In this document: positions 1 to 6,642 of the stretch, piece by piece
Layout of the letters: every line of letters begins with the position of its first letter
Position numbering within the stretch: the stretch's first letter is position 1
Origin: Chloroflexota bacterium
Lineage (GTDB): Bacteria > Chloroflexota > Dehalococcoidia > GIF9 > UBA5620
DNA length: 17,428 bases
Direction: 5' to 3'
Assembly: GCA_026389735.1 (NCBI GenBank)
Contig: JAPLHH010000142.1
Span: forward strand, 1 to 17,428
Program-made: the position numbers and the translations under genes
The notes under the pieces: generated by a model
Told to the model about the DNA's origin: nothing
Database searches by the model: none
What the model saw: only the letters and a program-made list of their open reading frames with translations

Positions 1-170
1 CCATCCTTCATACCTTTGACACTGTCATATTTAAAGTCCAGCGCCACTGGCCACAGAATCAAATCAACCGCGTCTGCCACGTTAAGAAGCACTTCATTTA
101 TGTCGACAACCGCCTCGTCACAGCCACCGCAGGCTCCCAACCAGCAAATTGCAACCTTTGGTTTCGCCAT
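1..170 (-). CDS. F420-non-reducing hydrogenase small subunit (MvhG/VhuG type), 3'-truncated by window edge
   Basis: Only the first 56 codons are inside the window, running leftwards from an ATG at 170. The visible N-terminus reads MAKPKVAICWLGACGGCDEA, followed by a stretch ending in WPVALDFKYDSVKGMKDG. The GACGGCDEAVVD motif supplies the first two Cys ligands of the proximal [4Fe-4S] cluster of a group 3 [NiFe] hydrogenase small subunit, and the WPVALDFK segment is typical of MvhG/VhuG. The protein would pass electrons from the [NiFe] large subunit to MvhD. It starts one base after the stop of the MvhD gene, so translation is probably coupled. The large subunit is expected just beyond the edge, which is inference. 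The rest of the protein cannot be assessed. Confidence 0.85.
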   Translation of the reverse strand, partial: MAKPKVAICWLGACGGCDEAVVDINEVLLNVADAVDLILWPVALDFKYDSVKGMKD

Positions 171-171
171 C

Positions 172-618
172 CTATTTTCCCCCTCTAGCTTTAATTACCT
201 CTTTTGGCATCTTCTCTGCCGCTGCACCCCTCTTCGACGGACCTAGTTTTGCGAGTTCCTTGCTCATCTCTTTCACTAACTGCGGGATTCTCCTGCCTTC
301 AGGGTCAATGGACAGCTCTATCCTAATCCTTTCCTTGTCTATACCAATGGACTCCAGTAGCCTGCGGAGGAGGTACACTCTCTTCTTTGCCTCGTAGTTG
401 CCATCTTGATAATGACAGTCCCCTTCCGGACAGCCAAGTATCAAGATTCCATCGGCTCCTTCGTCGAACGCATCAATCATGTGCGTGGCATCGATTTTCC
501 CTGTGCAAATAATGGGTATCCAGTTCTCTATTTTACTGGAAAGGGTATCTTCATCTGTCAGATAACCCCAGCCAAACTTGCACGAAAAACACACTACTTT
601 AGGCTTATATTGGCTCAA
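172..618 (-). CDS. mvhD: MvhD-family [2Fe-2S] electron-transfer subunit
   Basis: This 148 aa cytosolic protein has the length and cysteine pattern of MvhD, the small iron-sulfur protein that carries electrons between the hydrogenase MvhAG and the Hdr flavoprotein. Visible landmarks are VVCFSCKFG (Cys10, Cys13), Cys38, and LGCPEGDCHYQDGN (Cys63, Cys68), the five conserved Cys of the family. The tail is basic and Ala-rich. The start is TTG at 618: an AGGAGG lies six bases upstream and the family motif follows directly, with no suitable ATG nearby. It lies between the GltD/HdrA-like flavoprotein gene (35 bases upstream) and the hydrogenase small subunit (1 base downstream). Its likely role is wiring that hydrogenase to the flavoprotein. 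Family assignment is secure; the partner is inferred from gene order. Confidence 0.88.
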   Translation of the reverse strand: MSQYKPKVVCFSCKFGWGYLTDEDTLSSKIENWIPIICTGKIDATHMIDAFDEGADGILILGCPEGDCHYQDGNYEAKKRVYLLRRLLESIGIDKERIRIELSIDPEGRRIPQLVKEMSKELAKLGPSKRGAAAEKMPKEVIKARGGK

Positions 619-624
619 TGTTAT

Positions 625-630
625 CCTCCT
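625..630 (-). promoter_or_regulatory. Shine-Dalgarno that fixes a TTG start for mvhD
   Basis: Read on the minus strand this is AGGAGG, six bases before the TTG at 618. It supports TTG as the initiation codon of the MvhD-type gene. Confidence 0.75.
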
Positions 631-653
631 TAACCATACTTCACTTTGCGCAT

Positions 654-2447
654 CTATGCCAAAGATGCGTATACTCTTGCTATTCTCCCTGCCGTATCGT
701 CATCAACCATTCTTCTTGCCTGAGACGGACAAGCCACAACGCACATGCCACAGGACTTGCACTTGAACATATCCGTTTCAGATGTGATTTTGCCGCTAAT
801 GTTAACCAACCGTGCGGCATAATAATTACAGGCATAGACACAATGGCCACAGCCGCTACACCTGGCTGCATCCACCTCCACTGGACTCAAAGACTTCTGA
901 AAACCGATGGATATGCAGGCCTTGCAAGATAAGCAGGGACCGCAAGTGACACACCTCTTCGCCTCCTCTATAGCCTCTTTTAATGTAAAACCCTTTTCAA
1001 AAAGTTGGAAATGTATTCTGTTCTCGGGTGGTATCCACGGCACCTCAGGTGCACGCTTGTAATCTCTCCTAACCGGGATCTCGTATCCCTCGTAATCCCT
1101 TCTCCGTCCCTCCTTCATGTCCACCCCCCTCAGATACCTATCAATTGATTCCGCAGCCACAAGCCCTTCACCCATAGCTTCTACCATAAAGCCGACTCTT
1201 CTCACATCACCACCTATAAACAGCCAGGGCTTGCTTGGACTCTGCAGTGTTAAATGGTCTACATCAAGCCCACCCCGTTCATTCAAAAGATTTTCTTTCT
1301 GGAGCAGAGGCCTATCGGGAGCCTGTCCTACTGTGATTATTAGTATATCACCCGTTAAATCTATGCAGTCAGTACAATCGAACTTCGGATTGAATCCTTC
1401 TTCATCAAATACACGAACACACGTTGGACAATTGATTCCTTTGAATCTGCCATTTTGCCCGATAATTTTTCTCACACCGCGGCTATATATTATCCTTATA
1501 CCCTCCTCCCAAGCCCCACGGATTTCCTCTTCATCAGCTGGTATGCCATCTTTGCAGTCCTTGTCCTCGCATTCAAGACATACGACAGTTACCTCTGCAC
1601 CTTGCCTCCTAGCTGACCTGGCTACATCAAAGGCTACATTTCCGCCACCTGTGACTATGACTCTTTTGCCCTTGAAATAATCTGGTGCAATATTGTTGTG
1701 GCTGACTTCGTACAGATAGGTGTGACCATACATCACACCTGACAGGTCCTGCCCTTCCAAAGACTCTCCCTCAAAGGTCAGGACTCTGGGATATGGCAAC
1801 CCTGTTGCCAGGAACACTGCCTTATAGCCCTCATTCTTCAATTTCTCCAGTGTCAGCTTCCCTGACCCAAGCCTGCTGTTGTACCTGACATCTATGCCAG
1901 CAATCCTTACAAGATTCTCAACTGTGGTCTGTAAAACCTCCTTGGGTAGGCGGTATTCTGGCACCAGCCATAGCGCTCCACCAAGTCGACCAGAGGCTTC
2001 GATTATCGTTACCCGGTATCCTCTCTTGCTTAGATGATAGGCACACATCAGCCCGCCGGGCCCGCCGCCTATGACAGCCACGTTCTCTTTGTCCCTAAGG
2101 ATATCTAATTCCTCCCGCTCCCTCAAATAGTCGGTATAGACATCCGACAAGAATCTTTTAAGTAGCCTTCTCTTGATTGCCCCACCCTTCTTACTGTAAT
2201 TACACTCCAATTCACAAATACCACAGATGTAACCACAAATGTTGAAGAAGGGATTCTTGTCGTAGAGATACTCACTAATCTGGACTATGCCTTCTCTTGC
2301 CAAATCTAGGTCATCTGAGAGAAGAGAAATAAGCACGTTTGTCCGCTGGATATCTTCATTTATCGGGCACTTGATCTGACACGGCGGCAGACACTGCCTT
2401 ACTGCCATCTCCGTATGTGCGACCCCGGTGGCTTCGGTCTTCCACAT
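654..2447 (-). CDS. GltD/HdrA-like FAD-dependent oxidoreductase with C-terminal ferredoxin domains
   Basis: This 597 aa soluble flavoprotein probably takes or splits electrons for the MvhD-hydrogenase encoded downstream. Domains in order: an N-terminal Fer4_20/GltD-type iron-sulfur region (Cys19, 23, 27 and Cys71, 75, 78, 82); an FAD Rossmann fold (GGGPGG, 127-132); a nucleotide-binding Rossmann fold (GGGNVA, 267-272); the GGD FAD motif near 412; then a Cys-rich linker (Cys499, 502, 505, 508, 511) and two CxxCxxCxxxC ferredoxin motifs (Cys530-540 and 563-573). It lacks the N-terminal HdrA region, so it is GltD-like rather than a true HdrA. The YRR motif usual for NADPH binding is absent: VVCLEC stands there, with extra Cys at 290, 293, 298, 340, 343, 358 and 361. 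The ATG start has AAGGAGG six bases upstream. It is the first gene of the leftward operon. The electron donor or acceptor is not identifiable from sequence. Confidence 0.85.
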   Translation of the reverse strand: MWKTEATGVAHTEMAVRQCLPPCQIKCPINEDIQRTNVLISLLSDDLDLAREGIVQISEYLYDKNPFFNICGYICGICELECNYSKKGGAIKRRLLKRFLSDVYTDYLREREELDILRDKENVAVIGGGPGGLMCAYHLSKRGYRVTIIEASGRLGGALWLVPEYRLPKEVLQTTVENLVRIAGIDVRYNSRLGSGKLTLEKLKNEGYKAVFLATGLPYPRVLTFEGESLEGQDLSGVMYGHTYLYEVSHNNIAPDYFKGKRVIVTGGGNVAFDVARSARRQGAEVTVVCLECEDKDCKDGIPADEEEIRGAWEEGIRIIYSRGVRKIIGQNGRFKGINCPTCVRVFDEEGFNPKFDCTDCIDLTGDILIITVGQAPDRPLLQKENLLNERGGLDVDHLTLQSPSKPWLFIGGDVRRVGFMVEAMGEGLVAAESIDRYLRGVDMKEGRRRDYEGYEIPVRRDYKRAPEVPWIPPENRIHFQLFEKGFTLKEAIEEAKRCVTCGPCLSCKACISIGFQKSLSPVEVDAARCSGCGHCVYACNYYAARLVNISGKITSETDMFKCKSCGMCVVACPSQARRMVDDDTAGRIARVYASLA

Positions 2448-2568
2448 TTCAAACCTCCTTACTATAAGCTGAGTTCCCCAAAAGTAAAATATCAGCGAAT
2501 AGATCGATTACAATATAGCAGGAGAATCTCTAAGCACATAATCGCCGCTATTGCACCTTTGTTGCTGA

Positions 2569-2697
2569 ATTATATCCATTGTCATTCAAAAAAACCAAAT
2601 AATTATACCTATTACCATTCAAAGAAACAAGCTATCATGCCTATTTCTAATCGAAAAAATTAGCAATTATACCTACTGCTATTCAAAGAAGCAATCT
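2569..2697 (-). repeat. Four imperfect 32-33 bp tandem repeats, each shaped like a promoter
   Basis: Units lie at 2569-2601 (33 bp), 2602-2633, 2634-2665 and 2666-2697 (32 bp each). On the plus strand they begin ATTATATCC, ATTATACCT, ATCATGCCT and ATTATACCT and share a central ATTCAAAGAA-like core. On the minus strand units 1, 2 and 4 end in TATAAT; unit 3 has decayed to CATGAT. A 32 bp period is close to three helical turns, so equivalent sites would face the same side of the DNA. There are no unrelated spacers and no cas genes, so this is not a CRISPR array. Confidence 0.85.
2602..2630 (-). promoter_or_regulatory. Candidate sigma-70 type promoter for the leftward operon (best repeat copy)
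   Basis: Read leftwards: TTGTTT (2630-2625), a 17 base spacer, then TATAAT (2607-2602). Equivalent elements occur in the unit at 2694-2666 (TTGCTT, 17, TATAAT) and in the gene-proximal unit at 2598-2569 (TTGGTT, 18, TATAAT). The proximal copy would start RNA near 2562, leaving a leader of about 115 bases. Promoter activity and choice among copies are inferred. Confidence 0.55.
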
Positions 2698-2716
2698 AGA
2701 TTGCTTTCGGAAGCAA
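2689..2716. promoter_or_regulatory. Perfect 18 bp palindrome plus a third half-site; possible operator
   Basis: AAGCAATCTAGATTGCTT at 2689-2706 is a perfect inverted repeat. Four bases on, AAGCAA recurs at 2711-2716, so TTGCTT (2701-2706) can pair with either flank. The left arm coincides with the -35 element of the outermost leftward promoter copy, a position where a bound regulator could act. No regulator gene is visible in the window. It could instead form alternative RNA hairpins. Confidence 0.45.
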
Positions 2717-2834
2717 GTCTCAAACCAGGCGGCCGTATATCATCAGAAAGCCAAAAGCCTATGTGTTGACCCAGAAACAAAAACACGGTAAAGAGGCCAT
2801 GTGTTACCAATGTACTGGACGAGTACAAATCTCT

Positions 2835-2863
2835 TTGCAGCCGATGAGGTCATATGATATAAT
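2835..2863 (+). promoter_or_regulatory. Candidate promoter of the rightward HoxEFUYH-like operon
   Basis: TTGCAG (2835-2840), a 17 base spacer and a perfect TATAAT (2858-2863). The transcript would start near 2870, about 150 bases before the first gene. A second, weaker TATACT lies at 2960-2965 without a convincing -35 element. Confidence 0.45.
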
Positions 2864-3013
2864 TCGGCGGTTATGCAAGCTATATTCTGCTTAATAGCTG
2901 TCCAACATTTCCACATGAGTCTAAAGTGCCCCCGAAACTAGAGCCAAATACCGATGCGATATACTTTAGCGCATTGTTACACTATCCTACTGGATACAAA
3001 TTAGTCATGTTTT

Positions 3014-3019
3014 AGGAGG
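3014..3019 (+). promoter_or_regulatory. Shine-Dalgarno that fixes a TTG start for hoxE
   Basis: AGGAGG lies five bases before TTG at 3025. An in-frame GTG at 3019 overlaps this site and is therefore unlikely to be the true start. Confidence 0.7.
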
Positions 3020-3024
3020 TGACC

Positions 3025-3537
3025 TTGAAGCAGGCAAAGAAAGCTACGCCAACGAAGCCAAAAGTCGGCAAAGAGATTAGCAGCAAATCCCTCCAGCAAA
3101 TCCGAAAGATAGTCGAAACTACGAATGGCCAAGCCGGAGCTCCGATACGTGTGTTACAGCAGGTACAGGGGCTTGTCGGCTACCTGCCTCCAGAAGTTTT
3201 AAAAACAATCTCCAGGGAAATGAAAATCCCCTTGAGCGAACTGTACGGCATAACGAGCTTCTACTCCTTTTTCTCGATGGTGCCAAAGGGTAAATATGTG
3301 ATTCAGGTCTGCTTAGGCACCAGCTGCTATGTTAAAGGAGCGGAAAGGCTCATCAAAGCATTGAAGCATGACTTTAACCTGGAGTCAGGGGAAATCACTT
3401 CGGATGGCAAATTCTCTCTTGAGACAGTAAGATGCCTTGGCTGCTGCGGGCTATCTCCAGTTATGGCAATCAGGGAGGATGTTCACAGAAAGGTAAAACC
3501 AAGCCAGCTAAAAGAGATCCTGAGTTCATATCGATAG
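3025..3537 (+). CDS. hoxE: NuoE/HoxE-type [2Fe-2S] subunit of NAD(P)-linked hydrogenase
   Basis: This 170 aa thioredoxin-like ferredoxin belongs to the 24 kDa/NuoE family, which sits beside the FMN/NADH subunit and carries one [2Fe-2S] cluster. The four ligands are visible: CLGTSC (Cys96, Cys101) and CLGCCG (Cys137, Cys141). The upstream helical part contains the usual LPPEVLKTISREMKIPLSE and YGITSFYSFF stretches. The TTG start is preferred because the ribosome binding site abuts it. It opens the rightward operon and is followed after nine bases by the NuoF-GltD fusion gene, matching the HoxE-HoxF order. Family membership is firm; the hox name rests on the hydrogenase genes downstream. Confidence 0.9.
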   Translation: MKQAKKATPTKPKVGKEISSKSLQQIRKIVETTNGQAGAPIRVLQQVQGLVGYLPPEVLKTISREMKIPLSELYGITSFYSFFSMVPKGKYVIQVCLGTSCYVKGAERLIKALKHDFNLESGEITSDGKFSLETVRCLGCCGLSPVMAIREDVHRKVKPSQLKEILSSYR

Positions 3538-3546
3538 GAGAGTGAG

Positions 3547-6500
3547 ATGAAACCACTTGCGTCTGTAGAAGAACTTACAAAGCTTAGAGACAAAATCCGT
3601 GAGAGACTGTCGAAACAAGACAAGAAGATCCAAGTTAAGGTTCATCTTGGCACATGTGGTATATCGTCAGGAGCCAACAGGGTCCTTGAAGCTTTTCAAC
3701 GGGGGGTGGAAAGCCACAAATTATCAGACGTCACCGTGCTTAAAGCAGCATGCATCGGTTTGTGTGATCGAGAGCCAGTAGTCACAATTATCCATCCTAC
3801 AAATGGGAAAACTACATATTACGACCTCACTGAGGACAAAGTCCCAAAAATTATTGAGCAACATCTTGTTCGAAATAAGGTGGTGGAAGAATGGACGCTA
3901 GACCTTGATGCTCCCCTTTTCAAGCTACAAGAGATAAGGGTAATGCATAACCAAGACCTCGACCCGATGAACATAGAGGAATACATCGCCAGAGATGGCT
4001 ATCAAGCCCTGGCTAAGGCCTTGACCCGGATGAAGCCTGATGAAGTTATCGAAGAAGTCGGACGAGCTGCCTTAAGAGGGCGTGGAGGAGCAGGCTTCCC
4101 TACAGCCACAAAGTGGTCATTTGTTCGCAGAGAACCGGGCGATGAAAAATACGTTGTTTGCAATGGTGATGAAGGGGACCCGGGTGCTTACATGAACCGT
4201 GCTGTTCTAGAAGGAAATCCACACTCAATAATTGAAGGAATGGCAATAGGAGCCTATGCCATAGGCAATGTGCGTCAAGGCTATGCGTATGTCCGTGCTG
4301 AATACCCTCTTGCTATCGAGACATTGAACCATGCTATAACCAAGGCTCGAGAATACGGCCTTCTGGGGAAAAACATACTCGGCACTGGCTTTCAATTCGA
4401 CCTGGATATATTCCCAGGCGCTGGCGCCTTCGTTTGCGGCGAGGAGACGGCCCTATTGATCTCAATCGAAGGGAAACGAGGAAATCCACGCCAGCGGCCG
4501 CCATTCCCAGCCAACAAAGGACTTTTCGGCAAACCTACTACGCTCAACAATGTAGAGACCTGGTCAAACATCCCTCAGATAATCTGGAAAGGGGCCGAAT
4601 GGTTCGGAAGCGTCGGCACCGAAAGAAGCAGGGGTACAAAGACACTGTGTTTGGTGGGAAAGGTAAACAACACCGGGTTAGTTGAGGTTCCGCTGGGTAC
4701 CAGTCTAGGCAAGATTGTGTTTGACATCGGCGGTGGCATCCCTGAGGGTAAGAAATTCAAAGCAGTGCAGATAGGTGGGCCATCCGGCGGTGTCATCCCT
4801 ATCGAACATCTAAATACTCCCGTCGACTATGAGGCCGTAACTGCTCTGGGAGCAATTATGGGCTCAGGCGGGCTTGTAGTCATGGATGAGGATAGCTGTA
4901 TGGTCGACGTGGCCAAATTCTTTTTACAGTTCACCAGAGACGAGTCCTGTGGTAAATGCACTCCGTGTCGAGCGGGAATACCAAAGATGCTTGATTTCCT
5001 GACCAAGATAACCGAAGGTAAGGGAACAATTGAAGACCTCGATACACTTTCAGAACTGGCTGAAATGGTTGGCTCTGCTTCTATCTGTGGCCTGGGACAA
5101 ACAGCACCCAATCCGGTTCTAACCACACTACGCCATTTTAGGGATGAGTACGAAGCCCATATAATAGACAAAAAGTGCCCGGCTGTAGTCTGCCAGGCTC
5201 TATTTAGGGCTCCTTGTCAGGGTACCTGCCCTGTAGGACTTGATGCTCCAGGTTATATTGCTCTTATCAAAGAGAATAATTTCGAACAGGCTTGCCGCGT
5301 GATTATGCAACGGCTTCCCTTACCCTTAAGTGTTGGACGGGTATGCCCGCACCCTTGCGAGAGCAAGTGTCGTCGCCAACAAGTCGATGAGCCAATAGCA
5401 ATCAGACATCTCCACAGGTTTGCTGCCGATTACGCCTTTGAGCACGGGTTCGAATATACTCCGCAGATAAAAGAGCGGAAAAAAGATAAGATAGCCATTG
5501 TTGGTGCAGGGCCGGCAGGATTGTCGGCTGCTTGGGACCTTGCCCACGAAGGATATCAAGTTACAATATTTGAAGCTCTACCTGTAGCCGGAGGCATGTT
5601 AGCCGTTGGTATCCCTGAGTATCGGTTACCCAAAGACCTCCTCAAAAAAGAGATTAATATTATCCAAAAGCTCGGGGTAGACATAAAATTGAACACACGG
5701 GTAGACGACATCGAATCCCTGCTGAAGGACAATAAATATCAAGCTGTATTCATTGCTACAGGTGCCCACAAGGGAGATAAAATGAAGATACCGGGCGAAG
5801 ACCTAATAGGAGTCTTCGACGCTATTGACTTCTTGAGAGAGACAAGTCTGGGAAAGAAAATAAAGGTGGGGCAGAAAGTGGCTGTCGTTGGCGGTGGTAA
5901 CTCTGCCATTGACGCAGCTCGTGTAGCTCTGAGAGAAGGTGCCAAAGAAGTTCACATTCTTTATCGGCGAGAAAAGAGGGACATGCCGGCACTGGCAGAG
6001 GAGATAGCAGCTGCTGAGGAGGAAGGTATTCACATCCATTGTCTGACGGCCCCTACTAAGGTTCTGGGCAATAATGGCACAGTCACGGGTCTCGAATGTA
6101 TCCGCATGGAGTTGAAGGAATTTGATACAAGCGGAAGAAAGACTCCCTATCCAATCAAAGGGTCTGAATATACGATAAATGCCGATACAGTTATTGAAGC
6201 TACGGGCCAAAGACCCGATACTTCCTTTTCGAGTGGAGACGGTATCGGTGTGGCAAAGGGTGGAACTATAGTAGCTGACCCAAGAACACTTGCCACGAAT
6301 CGTGAAGGCGTTTTCGCAGGAGGAGACGCAGTTACAGGTGCAGCAACAGTAATCCAAGCAATTGCCGCCGGACAGAGAGCAGCCTCCTCTATAAAAAGAT
6401 ATCTCAGGGGAGAGAAACTCTCACCATTAGTAGAGCGCAACGGTTACGAGCCCATAGCTATTCCCCCCATAGCTCCTACTGAGGAGGAACTGAAAGAAAG

Positions 6501-6639
6501 GCCTAGAGTTGCAATTGCGGAGGTCCGCAGCGCTGATAGAAAAGCTTCTTTCAAAGAGATAGTCTTGCCCTATAGTCCGAAAGAAGCTAAAACCGAAGGT
6601 AGCCGCTGTCTTAGATGTGATCTTGAGGTAGGAGAATAA
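3547..6639 (+). CDS. hoxF: NuoF/HoxF-GltD fusion: NADH/FMN module joined to NADPH/FAD module
   Basis: A single 1030 aa protein carries two normally separate modules. Residues 1-110 form a thioredoxin-like [2Fe-2S] domain (Cys37, 69, 73). Residues 120-540 are NuoF: GRGGAGFPTATKW (178-190) for FMN/NADH, then SCGKCTPCR (Cys468, 471, 474) with Cys514 for a [4Fe-4S] cluster. Residues 544-1030 are GltD/NfnB-like: Cys544, 549, 557, 561 and Cys600, 604, 608 in the Fer4_20 region, FAD motif GAGPAG (653-658), GGGNSA (782-787) and YRREKRDMPA (806-815), typical of NADPH binding, then GGDAVTG (925-931) and a terminal CLRCD. The frame is open throughout, so the fusion is not an assembly artefact of two adjacent genes visible here. 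A TAGGAGAG precedes the ATG. Expected role: flavin centre(s) exchanging electrons between NADH, NADPH and the iron-sulfur chain to the hydrogenase. Bifurcation is inference. Confidence 0.92.
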   Translation: MKPLASVEELTKLRDKIRERLSKQDKKIQVKVHLGTCGISSGANRVLEAFQRGVESHKLSDVTVLKAACIGLCDREPVVTIIHPTNGKTTYYDLTEDKVPKIIEQHLVRNKVVEEWTLDLDAPLFKLQEIRVMHNQDLDPMNIEEYIARDGYQALAKALTRMKPDEVIEEVGRAALRGRGGAGFPTATKWSFVRREPGDEKYVVCNGDEGDPGAYMNRAVLEGNPHSIIEGMAIGAYAIGNVRQGYAYVRAEYPLAIETLNHAITKAREYGLLGKNILGTGFQFDLDIFPGAGAFVCGEETALLISIEGKRGNPRQRPPFPANKGLFGKPTTLNNVETWSNIPQIIWKGAEWFGSVGTERSRGTKTLCLVGKVNNTGLVEVPLGTSLGKIVFDIGGGIPEGKKFKAVQIGGPSGGVIPIEHLNTPVDYEAVTALGAIMGSGGLVVMDEDSCMVDVAKFFLQFTRDESCGKCTPCRAGIPKMLDFLTKITEGKGTIEDLDTLSELAEMVGSASICGLGQTAPNPVLTTLRHFRDEYEAHIIDKKCPAVVCQALFRAPCQGTCPVGLDAPGYIALIKENNFEQACRVIMQRLPLPLSVGRVCPHPCESKCRRQQVDEPIAIRHLHRFAADYAFEHGFEYTPQIKERKKDKIAIVGAGPAGLSAAWDLAHEGYQVTIFEALPVAGGMLAVGIPEYRLPKDLLKKEINIIQKLGVDIKLNTRVDDIESLLKDNKYQAVFIATGAHKGDKMKIPGEDLIGVFDAIDFLRETSLGKKIKVGQKVAVVGGGNSAIDAARVALREGAKEVHILYRREKRDMPALAEEIAAAEEEGIHIHCLTAPTKVLGNNGTVTGLECIRMELKEFDTSGRKTPYPIKGSEYTINADTVIEATGQRPDTSFSSGDGIGVAKGGTIVADPRTLATNREGVFAGGDAVTGAATVIQAIAAGQRAASSIKRYLRGEKLSPLVERNGYEPIAIPPIAPTEEELKERPRVAIAEVRSADRKASFKEIVLPYSPKEAKTEGSRCLRCDLEVGE

Positions 6640-6642
6640 GCG

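Larger units (their letters stand above)
2448..3024. other. Divergent intergenic control region between two hydrogenase operons
   Basis: About 577 bases separate the leftward flavoprotein/MvhDG operon from the rightward HoxEFUYH-like operon. I see no credible gene here; the few open frames are short, without a family motif or a placed ribosome binding site. It contains four tandem repeats with promoter-like content facing left, a perfect 18 bp palindrome with an extra half-site, and a candidate rightward promoter that would give a leader of about 150 bases. The left half is AT-rich. Confidence 0.75.

Noticed and set aside
1117..1680. 187 codon open frame on the plus strand
   Set aside because: It lies antisense inside the flavoprotein gene, is Ser/Pro-rich in the way of a shadow frame, and the minus-strand frame carries clear domains.
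2415..2663. 82 codon open frame across the divergent control region
   Set aside because: It overlaps the start of the flavoprotein gene and the promoter-like repeats; composition follows the AT-rich repeats and no start signal is seen.
2569..2697. The tandem repeats as a small CRISPR array
   Set aside because: Units are contiguous and diverged over their full length with no separate spacers, and no cas genes are present.
5803..6357. 184 codon open frame on the minus strand
   Set aside because: It is antisense to the GltD half of the fusion gene, whose FAD and NADPH motifs are intact on the plus strand.
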